Shown here: piece after piece, positions 1 to 5,712 of the stretch
Position numbering within the stretch: position 1 is the stretch's first letter
How the letters are laid out: each line of letters starts with the position of its first letter
Assembly: GCA_947074135.1 (NCBI GenBank)
Contig: CAMTOL010000140.1
Location: 1-6,084, forward strand
Direction of reading: 5' to 3'
Source: an uncultured Rikenellaceae bacterium
Lineage (GTDB): Bacteria; Bacteroidota; Bacteroidia; Bacteroidales; Rikenellaceae
DNA length: 6,084 nucleotides
The notes under the pieces: model-generated
Databases searched by the model: none
Told to the model about the DNA's origin: nothing
Seen by the model: only the letters and a program-made list of their open reading frames with translations
Translations under genes and position numbers: made by a program

Positions 1-1
1 T

Positions 2-322
2 GAAGGAAGTATTGAAAGCTCAAAAGAGATATTGCGAGAATTAAGAATGTATCGTATGAAAGAGGGATTCGAAGAAGTGCCCCGGGAGATTGAAACAAAA
101 AATCAATTAATAAGATTTTGTTTTGATGAATGGACAAGAGAGTATTGCGGAACAGGAATAAGATTTTTTCATATACGTCGTATTTGGGATGATCCGATTT
201 TTAGCGATCTTAAACCATTCACTCATCAAGATCATTTAGGAACATATACACTTGAAGAGAAACATCTTAAGCTCCCTTTCGGAGAAACTATACTTGTCTT
301 TAATCCGTCCTGGAGAGATTAA
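2..322 (+). CDS. 3' end of an unrecognised gene (5'-truncated by the window)
   Basis: The frame is open from the first bases of the window to a TAA at 320-322, so this is most simply the C-terminal ~106 residues of a longer protein. In-frame TTG (32) and ATG (47, 59) codons exist, so a small complete protein of about 90-96 residues cannot be excluded. The visible part is charged and rich in aromatic residues. An Arg/Lys/Glu-rich, probably helical start (EILRELRMYRMKEGFEEV) leads to a segment with FCFDEWTREY, FFHIRRIWDDP and a C-terminal LVFNPSWRD. There is no signal peptide or membrane segment in this part. I do not recognise the family and assign no function. The spacer to the GH43 gene is about 200 bp and holds an inverted repeat and a possible promoter, so the two are probably separate transcription units. 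Confidence 0.55.
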   Translation, partial: EGSIESSKEILRELRMYRMKEGFEEVPREIETKNQLIRFCFDEWTREYCGTGIRFFHIRRIWDDPIFSDLKPFTHQDHLGTYTLEEKHLKLPFGETILVFNPSWRD

Positions 323-351
323 TAATAAAAAATCAGATTGTTTAATAACAC

Positions 352-391
352 TATTCATAACTAAAATAATGAATAGGGATAGTTATGAATA
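352..391. repeat. 12-bp perfect inverted repeat with a nested alternative hairpin
   Basis: The left arm TATTCATAACTA (352-363) and right arm TAGTTATGAATA (380-391) are perfect reverse complements around a 16-nt loop. The loop holds ATGAATAG (369-376), which can instead pair with CTATTCAT (351-358), giving an 8-bp stem. The two pairings share the left arm and exclude each other. There is no U-run after the right arm, so it is not a classical intrinsic terminator. It could be the processed 3' end of the upstream transcript or an operator for the GH43 gene. The pairing is seen directly; any role is inference. Confidence 0.5.
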
Positions 392-460
392 TAAGTCATA
401 TTAATTATAAAATGAAAAAATTAATAATCAGTAATAATCATATATTTAATTATCTATAAT

Positions 461-495
461 ATTGATTAAATTGTAAGATATTTCTGCAATTTTGC
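461..495 (+). promoter_or_regulatory. possible Bacteroidota-type promoter of the GH43 gene
   Basis: CAATTTTG (487-494) differs from the Bacteroidota -7 consensus TAnnTTTG only at the first base, and is followed by the C often seen there. An ATTG (461-464) lies 22 nt upstream as a weak -33 element, a slightly long spacing. A start about 7 nt downstream would leave a leader of roughly 20-25 nt before the ATG at 524. This is the best candidate in the spacer but not a perfect one. Confidence 0.35.
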
Positions 496-523
496 TACCC
501 TATTTCTTAATACTATAATAACT

Positions 524-2125
524 ATGAACAAAAAGAGCATTTTGCATCTATTTATTCTTTTGTTTGCTCTGTTTTCGTTGAGCCTTACGACAATGGCACA
601 GAGTGATTTCAAAAACCCTGTAATTCGAGGTTTTAACCCAGACCCAAGTATATGCAGAGTTGGCGATGATTACTATTTAATCACTTCGTCGTTTGAGTAT
701 TTTCCAGGACTTCCTATTTTTCACAGTAAAGATCTTGTGAATTGGAAACAGATAGGTCACTGCCTCACTCGTGAGTCGCAACTGCCACTCCACAACGCTA
801 AGGCATCGGAGGGGCTGTTTGCTCCAACTATTCGTTACCACGACGGGGTTTTCTATGCGATATGCACTAACGTTTCGGACGGTGGTAACTTCTACTGCAC
901 AGCAACTGACCCCGCTGGAGAGTGGAGCGACCCTATTTGGGTTGATATTGAGTCGATTGACCCCGAAATTTTTTGGGACGACGATGGAACCAGCTACTTT
1001 GTAACACAAGGTGGAGAAGGAATTAGACTCAACAAGATTGACCTTGCAACAGGAGAGATTGTTGGCGAAGACCATTTGGTCTGGGGTGGAATTGGAGGTC
1101 GATTTCCTGAAGCACCACACCTCTACAAAAAAGATGACTACTACTACTTAATGCTTGGCGAAGGTGGTACTGAGTATATGCACGGCGCAACGATTGGTCG
1201 TAGCCGCAACCTATTTGGACCTTACGAGTCATGTCCGCTTAACCCTATCCTTACTCACGCCAACCGCAGAGGTCAATCTAACCCGATTCAAGCTGTTGGT
1301 CACGCCGATTTGATTCAAGCTCACGACGGGTCGTGGTGGATGGTCTTCCTTGGTTTTAGAGTGCTGCATCAATGGGCATATTGGCACGTACTTGGTCGTG
1401 AAACATTCCTCGCACCTGTGGATTGGCCTAAAAATGGTTGGCCTCAAGTTAATGGCAATGGAACAGTTGATTTAGATATGCAGGTGGCTACTCTACCGCT
1501 AGTTCCAGTGCCTAGTGAACCTGTTAGAACTGACTTTAATGATAATAAATTGGGATTGGAGTGGAAATATATTAGAAATCCAATTAGCGACAACTACTCG
1601 TTGACCGAGAAAAAAGGTTTTATGCGTATTTCTGCTACACCTACATCACTAAACGAAGCAAAACCATTGTCGGCAATTCTTCGTCGCCAAACCGAACATA
1701 ATTTTAGTGCAACTACCCTACTCGAACTATCATCAAAGACTGATAATGAGGAGGCTGGAATTACTGTTCTACAAAACAATAGTCATCACTATGACCTCTA
1801 TTTGCGAAAAAATGGCAGTAAGTATGTAGCTGAACTTCGCGCAAAAATAGGATCGTTAGGTTACGTGGTTGCTCAAAAAGAGTTTAACTCAAATCGAGTA
1901 GTTTTGGAGATAAGAGGAACACCTTATACTTACTCTTTCTATGCTAAGGAGGCTGACAGTAAAAAAGAGTTTGAGCATCTTGGAGGACTCGATACTCGTT
2001 ACTTAAGCAAGGAGGTTGCAGGAGGGTTTACAGGTGTTATGATTGGACTTTACACCACGTCTAATGGCAAACCAACCAAAGCGAAAGCGTATTTTGACTG
2101 GTTTGATTATGTAGCTCAAGAATAA
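524..2125 (+). CDS. secreted GH43 family beta-xylosidase / alpha-L-arabinofuranosidase
   Basis: A 533-residue glycoside hydrolase of clan GH-F that should release xylose or arabinose from xylan-type oligosaccharides by an inverting mechanism. Residues 1-25 form a signal peptide (KK, hydrophobic core, cleavage likely TMA|QSD). There is no lipobox, so the enzyme is probably periplasmic or secreted. Residues ~30-325 are the five-bladed propeller. The GH43 triad is visible: base Asp40 (GFNPDPS), pKa-modulating Asp146 (SIDPEIFWDDDG) and acid Glu196 (RFPEAPHLYK). His260 (AVGHADL) matches the conserved central His. Residues ~335-531 fit the C-terminal concanavalin A-like sandwich common in GH43 xylosidases. 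Length is normal. No SusC/D, transporter or regulator gene adjoins it. Part of the propeller-coding DNA is richer in G+C than its neighbours (30 of 60 bases in 1261-1320). Substrate (xyloside versus arabinoside) cannot be fixed from sequence alone. The ATG follows an A/T-rich leader without a Shine-Dalgarno site. Confidence 0.93.
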   Translation: MNKKSILHLFILLFALFSLSLTTMAQSDFKNPVIRGFNPDPSICRVGDDYYLITSSFEYFPGLPIFHSKDLVNWKQIGHCLTRESQLPLHNAKASEGLFAPTIRYHDGVFYAICTNVSDGGNFYCTATDPAGEWSDPIWVDIESIDPEIFWDDDGTSYFVTQGGEGIRLNKIDLATGEIVGEDHLVWGGIGGRFPEAPHLYKKDDYYYLMLGEGGTEYMHGATIGRSRNLFGPYESCPLNPILTHANRRGQSNPIQAVGHADLIQAHDGSWWMVFLGFRVLHQWAYWHVLGRETFLAPVDWPKNGWPQVNGNGTVDLDMQVATLPLVPVPSEPVRTDFNDNKLGLEWKYIRNPISDNYSLTEKKGFMRISATPTSLNEAKPLSAILRRQTEHNFSATTLLELSSKTDNEEAGITVLQNNSHHYDLYLRKNGSKYVAELRAKIGSLGYVVAQKEFNSNRVVLEIRGTPYTYSFYAKEADSKKEFEHLGGLDTRYLSKEVAGGFTGVMIGLYTTSNGKPTKAKAYFDWFDYVAQE

Positions 2126-2138
2126 TTTAATTCATAGT

Positions 2139-2184
2139 AAAAAAGGTGTCAACCCCTGCTTTTTGTCGGGCTGACACCTTTTTT
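2139..2184. terminator. bidirectional intrinsic terminator between convergent genes
   Basis: The 13-base arm 2139-2151 (six A, then GGTGTCA) is perfectly complementary to 2172-2184 (TGACACC, then six T). The loop holds a further CCC/GGG pairing. On the + strand the stem is followed by T-rich sequence and terminates the GH43 transcript 14 nt after its stop codon. Read on the minus strand it also ends in a T run, 22 nt after the HU stop codon. One hairpin can therefore serve both genes. Confidence 0.9.
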
Positions 2185-2205
2185 AATGGGTTTTAGAAAT
2201 AAATT

Positions 2206-2478
2206 CTACTTGATTGCTTTACTCAAATCTGAACCAGCTTTAAATTTAACAACTTTTTTAGCAGCAATTTTAATTGCCGCACCAGTGCGAGGATTACGAC
2301 CTGTACGAGCAGGTTTTGCTGTTGCCGAGAATGAACCAAATCCTACAAGAGTAATCTTGTCACCTTTTTTTAATGTTGATTCAGTTACTTTCATAAATGC
2401 TTCAATCGCTTTTTTTGCATCTAATTTTGTTAGTTTTGCGTCTGTTGTAAGAGCGTAAACTATTTGTGTTTTGTGTGT
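2206..2478 (-). CDS. HU-family nucleoid DNA-binding protein, no canonical start codon
   Basis: A histone-like HU/IHF-family protein: a small basic dimer that bends and compacts DNA. If the frame is read so that the conserved Lys-Thr-Gln (codons 2472-2464) are residues 3-5, the protein is exactly 90 residues, the usual HU length. Landmarks then fall in canonical places: KKGDKITLVGFGSF (37-50), arm motif ARTGRNPRTG (57-66) with the intercalating Pro at 63, and KKVVKFKAGSDLSKAIK at the C-terminus. The codon where Met1 belongs (2478-2476) is ACA. The frame is open back to a TGA at 2523-2521 with no ATG, GTG, TTG or CTG before the internal ATG at 2394. Starting at 2394 would give only 62 residues and remove the N-terminal helices needed for dimerisation. 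The 5' end given here is therefore set by homology. ATT (2499) or ATA (2493) are possible non-canonical starts, giving 97 or 95 residues. A sequence error or a recent start-codon loss is the alternative. The conserved N-terminus argues that it is, or was until recently, translated. Confidence 0.85.
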   Translation of the reverse strand, partial: THKTQIVYALTTDAKLTKLDAKKAIEAFMKVTESTLKKGDKITLVGFGSFSATAKPARTGRNPRTGAAIKIAAKKVVKFKAGSDLSKAIK

Positions 2479-2500
2479 ATTTCTTTGATTTATATGAATG

Positions 2501-2548
2501 TTAAAAAAAAAAAAAGATAATCAATATGAATATATACGGACTCTGCAT
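2501..2548 (-). other. 15-codon leader ORF and T13 tract upstream of HU
   Basis: Only a few nucleotides after the predicted HU transcription start, an ATG (2548-2546) opens a short frame encoding MQSPYIFILIIFFFF. It ends at TAA (2503-2501), the stop being formed at the end of a run of 13 T on the minus strand (A at 2503-2515 on the plus strand). It is out of frame with HU by one base: loss of a single T, or gain of two, would fuse it to the HU frame. Whether it is translated is unknown, and the peptide resembles nothing I know. It may be chance in A/T-rich DNA. Confidence 0.25.
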
Positions 2549-2558
2549 CTACTTGACA

Positions 2559-2589
2559 CAAAGTTAAATTAAAATTACATATAATCAAA
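2559..2589 (-). promoter_or_regulatory. consensus Bacteroidota promoter for the HU gene
   Basis: Read on the minus strand, TTTG (2589-2586) is followed after exactly 19 nt by TAACTTTG (2566-2559). This matches both elements of the Bacteroidota major-sigma promoter (TTTG and TAnnTTTG) with ideal spacing. Transcription should start near 2552, giving a leader of about 75 nt before the homology-predicted HU start. A strong consensus promoter suits an abundant nucleoid protein. Confidence 0.7.
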
Positions 2590-2614
2590 TTTTTTTGCTA
2601 AAAAGTTATCTAAA

Positions 2615-2631
2615 TAGTTAAAAACTAACTA
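2615..2631. repeat. small inverted repeat in the divergent regulatory region
   Basis: TAGTTA (2615-2620) and TAACTA (2626-2631) are perfect reverse complements around a 5-nt loop (AAAAC). They lie about 25 nt upstream of the HU -33 element, on the side facing the solute-binding protein gene. The position would suit an operator shared by the divergent genes, but so short an A/T-rich repeat could arise by chance. Confidence 0.25.
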
Positions 2632-2797
2632 GTACTGCACTTAATATTATGATAAATCAAACTCATAAATCAATATAAATAAGTGTAAAAAAACGACAAT
2701 AAATAAAGAAATAATGAGTGTTTTTTATATTTTTTTTCTACCTTTACTAGGTAAATAACCCACCAATTATAACCCTCTTTATACTCTATTCTTTGTT

Positions 2798-3739
2798 ATG
2801 AGAAAATACATATTGATATTTGCCCATATTTTATGTTTTTCAGTTTCTAGCTTTGCTCAAAAAATAAGATTTGCCCCACAATGGATTCCTCAAGCTCAAT
2901 TCGCAGGATACTATGTAGCTAAAGCACTAGGTTATTATGAAGATCTAGGACTTGATGTGGAAATTATTCATCACAAAGCTACCGTAAGTAACCTAGAACT
3001 GCTCGAATGTGGACAATTTGATATAATTGGCGTTAATCTTAGTGATGCAGTTATGGCCTATACTCAAGGACTGGATATTGTAAATATTTTGCAAACCTCA
3101 CAAAGAGCCTCATTACTTATTATTGCCAATAAACCACTGGTCAATGGACTAAAAACTCTCGAAGGCGCAAAAATAGCTCGTTGGAAAAGTGGACAATATG
3201 CAGTTGCTGGTTCAATCCTCGAAATTGAGGGAATAAACGCTACCTGGATTGATTTTATGGCTGGCACTAACCTATTTCTTTCGGGGGCAGTAGATGCTAC
3301 AATTGCTATGTCGTACAATGAGCTGATCTCGATGCGCTCTACTGGGCGAATCATTGAGGATAACCAAATTTTTAGATTCTCGGATAGCAAATACAATATC
3401 GTCGATGACGGAGTTTATGTCCTACGTCAATTTGCACAAAATAACAAAGATGTTGTAGAACGATTCAGAAAAGCCACTATCCAAGGGTGGCTTTATGCTC
3501 GTCAAAATATTGATCAAACTGTAGAAATTGTAATGAATGTGCTAAACGAGAATAATTTATCGTCTAATAAATATCATCAAAAAAAGATGCTAATCGAAAT
3601 ATTAAGAATGGGAATAGCTCCTAATGACGATAAACCTACCTTTGAGCTTAAAGTCAAGGATTTTGAGATTATTAATTTACTTCTATCCCAAAAAGATAAA
3701 TCAAAAGATAGCATTAAGTACGAAGACTTCGTTTTTTAG
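2798..3739 (+). CDS. periplasmic NMT1/THI5-like (SsuA/ThiY-type) solute-binding protein
   Basis: A 313-residue type II periplasmic binding protein of the NMT1/THI5 family, whose members bind small molecules such as thiamine precursors, sulfonates or taurine. Residues 1-20 are a signal peptide with likely cleavage SFA|QKI. There is no lipobox, so it should be soluble in the periplasm. The mature start carries the family signature WIPQAQFAGYYVAK (29-42), then GYYEDLGLDVEI (45-56). Residues ~201-246 (VDDGVYVLR, then VERFRKATIQGWLYARQN) match the usual hinge/C-lobe region. The tail after ~270 is charged and poorly conserved. No ABC permease or ATPase gene is visible. The next gene, 38 nt on, is a Cache-domain SpoIIE phosphatase, so I infer that this protein presents a ligand to a sensor and does not feed a transporter. 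The ligand is unknown. THI5 similarity alone does not imply thiamine, and no TPP riboswitch precedes it. The ATG at 2798 gives a proper signal peptide. Confidence 0.85.
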   Translation: MRKYILIFAHILCFSVSSFAQKIRFAPQWIPQAQFAGYYVAKALGYYEDLGLDVEIIHHKATVSNLELLECGQFDIIGVNLSDAVMAYTQGLDIVNILQTSQRASLLIIANKPLVNGLKTLEGAKIARWKSGQYAVAGSILEIEGINATWIDFMAGTNLFLSGAVDATIAMSYNELISMRSTGRIIEDNQIFRFSDSKYNIVDDGVYVLRQFAQNNKDVVERFRKATIQGWLYARQNIDQTVEIVMNVLNENNLSSNKYHQKKMLIEILRMGIAPNDDKPTFELKVKDFEIINLLLSQKDKSKDSIKYEDFVF

Positions 3740-3777
3740 TAAGAACACTTAACAGATTTTAACCCCACCATATTGTT

Positions 3778-5712
3778 ATGTTAATAAAATTCCGTTCGTT
3801 CTCGACAAAATTATCAATATCAATAATAGCAGTTACTGGATTACTGTTCCTAATCTCGTTTTTTATATATTTTAGTTTCACCAAAAATACAATAGAGACT
3901 GAAGTATTCGAGAAGTCGCGAAATCAGCTTAAAAACGTTACTCACTCAATAGATGCTATTCTAGCAAGTGTAGAACATAGTATTGAAACTTCTAAATTTT
4001 TTGTCGAACAAAACATTGATAACGAAGCGCTATTCAAAGATGTTCTTTCAAACATATTGACAACAAATCCAAATGTTTATGGTTGCACAATTGCTTTTGA
4101 GCCTGGTTATTACAAAGGTAACAACTATTATATGTTATATGCTTTGCGAAACCAGGAGGACCCTAACCAAATCACAATTAATAGACTTGGAGGTAAATCA
4201 TATGACTACCCTTATATGGATTGGTATCTAATTCCTATGCTACTTGACGAGGGGTATTGGAGCGAACCTTATAACGATGATGGTGCGGCAGATGTATTGA
4301 TGAGCTCTTACACGCAAATACTTAGAGATGAAAATGGAGAAAAAATAGGTGTAATAGTTGGAGATGTTTGGTTGGATAGATTCTCTAAAATAGTGATAGC
4401 CAATAAACCATACGAAAACTCCTATGCTTTTATGTTAAGTCGTAACGGATACTATTTGGTGCATCGCGAAAGCGATAGAATACTCAATGAAACGTTCTTT
4501 ACGGCAACTGATGATATGACCGACCCTCAAGTGCTTAAAATCGGTTATGATATGATTAACCTAAAACGAGGTGATTATACTTTTTTTAACGACGATACAC
4601 TAGCCTATGTATTTTTCGAGCCAATCCCACGTATTGGTTGGAGCGTGGCAACAGTTTCTCAGGAGTCCGACGTTATGGCTTCGTTCAATTTAATGAACTC
4701 TATTATATGGTTCATTGTTATTGGTGGTTTGGCACTTATCTTTGTATTTGTGTGGTTTACAATCAAAAGAATTGCTGCACCACTCAAAGTTTTTTCACGT
4801 TCTGCATCAGTTATTGCAAAAGGCGATTTCAATGCTCCTTTGCCCGAAATTCGAAGTCACGATGAGATGTTAGAGCTCAAAAATGCTTTTAGCGGTATGC
4901 AAAATTCACTCAAGAATTATATTGAAGAGCTTCGAACAACAACATCTGCTAGAGAGCGCATTGAAAGTGAACTCGCTATTGCAAATCAGATTCAAATGGG
5001 AATGCTCCCAAAAGTATTCCCTCCATTTCCAAACTGCTCTCAAATCGACCTCTACGCCCTATTAAAACCTGCTAAAGAGGTTGGAGGCGACCTATATGAC
5101 TTCTTCGTTAAAGGCGATAAACTATTCTTTACGGTTGGTGACGCTTCGGGCAAGGGTGTTCCAGCTTCGTTGTTGATGGCAGTTACTAGCTCTCTTTTCC
5201 GCTCTGTTACAGCGCATATTGAGGAGCCTGACAAGATTCTCCAAAACCTCAACGATGCTATTGCTGAGAGTAATGATGCTAATATGTTTATCACTCTTTT
5301 TGTGGCTGTGCTAGATTTAAACAGTGGAATATTGAATTATTCTAATGGCGGACATAATCCTCCAGTTATTATGACCACTAAAGGAGAAACAAAATTCCTA
5401 TCAACTAAACCAAACCTTGCTCTTGGAGTCTTCAGTGGTTTTAATTTCGTTGCAGAACAGACTAAACTCAATGTTGGCGATTCTATATTTATGTATAGCG
5501 ATGGGTTGACCGAAGCAGAAAATAGCGACAAAGAGCTGTTTTCGGACAGTAGGTTGATAGATACATTAGCGCAAGTTCAAGATATATCGAATCCTAAAGA
5601 GGTTATTGATACAGTTGAGAATGAGGTTGCTAGATTTGTTGATGGCAACGAACAAAGCGATGATTTGACAATGTTAATAGTTAATTTCAAAAAAATAAAA
5701 CAAGATGAATAA
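3778..5712 (+). CDS. membrane Cache-HAMP-SpoIIE (PP2C-type) serine phosphatase sensor
   Basis: A 644-residue inner-membrane receptor whose output is a PPM/PP2C-type Ser/Thr phosphatase of the RsbU/SpoIIE class. Such enzymes dephosphorylate STAS anti-anti-sigma proteins in partner-switching pathways. TM1 is ~12-34 and the periplasmic double-Cache domain ~36-305, with YDYPYMDWYLIP (142-153), YWSEPYNDDG (160-169) and DENGEKIGVIVGDVWLD (184-200). TM2 is ~308-329, HAMP ~330-382 (Pro335, Glu363), a helical linker ~383-402, and the phosphatase ~403-638. Metal-binding Asp residues are present: Asp438 (VGGDLYDFF), Asp455 (VGDASGKGVPA), Asp575 (YSDGLTEAEN) and Asp628/629 (SDDLTM). The NGGHNPP motif is at 523-529. 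All catalytic motifs look intact. The Arg of the amino-acid-binding Cache motif (R-x-W-Y) is replaced by Met147, so a plain amino-acid ligand is less likely. It is 38 nt after the binding-protein gene and overlaps the next gene by 8 nt. The ATG at 3778 starts just before a basic stretch and TM1. Confidence 0.92.
   Translation: MLIKFRSFSTKLSISIIAVTGLLFLISFFIYFSFTKNTIETEVFEKSRNQLKNVTHSIDAILASVEHSIETSKFFVEQNIDNEALFKDVLSNILTTNPNVYGCTIAFEPGYYKGNNYYMLYALRNQEDPNQITINRLGGKSYDYPYMDWYLIPMLLDEGYWSEPYNDDGAADVLMSSYTQILRDENGEKIGVIVGDVWLDRFSKIVIANKPYENSYAFMLSRNGYYLVHRESDRILNETFFTATDDMTDPQVLKIGYDMINLKRGDYTFFNDDTLAYVFFEPIPRIGWSVATVSQESDVMASFNLMNSIIWFIVIGGLALIFVFVWFTIKRIAAPLKVFSRSASVIAKGDFNAPLPEIRSHDEMLELKNAFSGMQNSLKNYIEELRTTTSARERIESELAIANQIQMGMLPKVFPPFPNCSQIDLYALLKPAKEVGGDLYDFFVKGDKLFFTVGDASGKGVPASLLMAVTSSLFRSVTAHIEEPDKILQNLNDAIAESNDANMFITLFVAVLDLNSGILNYSNGGHNPPVIMTTKGETKFLSTKPNLALGVFSGFNFVAEQTKLNVGDSIFMYSDGLTEAENSDKELFSDSRLIDTLAQVQDISNPKEVIDTVENEVARFVDGNEQSDDLTMLIVNFKKIKQDE

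Larger units (their letters stand above)
2479..2797. other. A/T-rich divergent intergenic region between HU and the solute-binding protein gene
   Basis: This spacer of about 320 bp is dominated by A and T runs. From left to right it holds the HU leader with its 13-base homopolymer, the HU promoter, and a small hairpin (2615-2631). A weak candidate -7 element for the rightward gene follows (TACCTTTA, 2739-2746). That element sits within a small palindrome, TACCT-TTACT-AGGTA (2739-2753), and has no convincing -33 partner. No ORF with recognisable homology, tRNA or riboswitch core is seen. In particular, no thiamine-pyrophosphate riboswitch motif precedes the THI5-like gene. Confidence 0.6.

Noticed and set aside
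677..1447. Minus-strand open frames inside the GH43 gene
   Set aside because: They lie opposite conserved GH43 catalytic motifs, are Cys/Ser/Arg-rich without any family signature, and have no promoter.
2186..2458. Plus-strand frame of 90 codons over the HU region
   Set aside because: It is the antisense shadow of the HU gene. The minus strand gives clear HU motifs; the plus strand gives nothing recognisable.
2501..2520. T13 run on the minus strand as an intrinsic terminator
   Set aside because: It is not preceded by a G+C-containing stem. Only weak A/T-only pairing is possible, and it lies between a consensus promoter and its gene.
2787..2795. TATTCTTTG just before the binding-protein start codon as a -7 promoter element
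   Set aside because: It has one base too many between TA and TTTG, and transcription would start inside the gene.
2479..2797. Thiamine-pyrophosphate riboswitch upstream of the THI5-like gene
   Set aside because: No recognisable TPP riboswitch core is present, and the spacer is almost entirely A/T runs. The THI5-like fold is used for many ligands.
2798..2860. Lipoprotein signal on the solute-binding protein (Cys13)
   Set aside because: Cys13 lies within the hydrophobic core without a lipobox before it. The SFA|QKI site is the standard signal peptidase I cleavage site.
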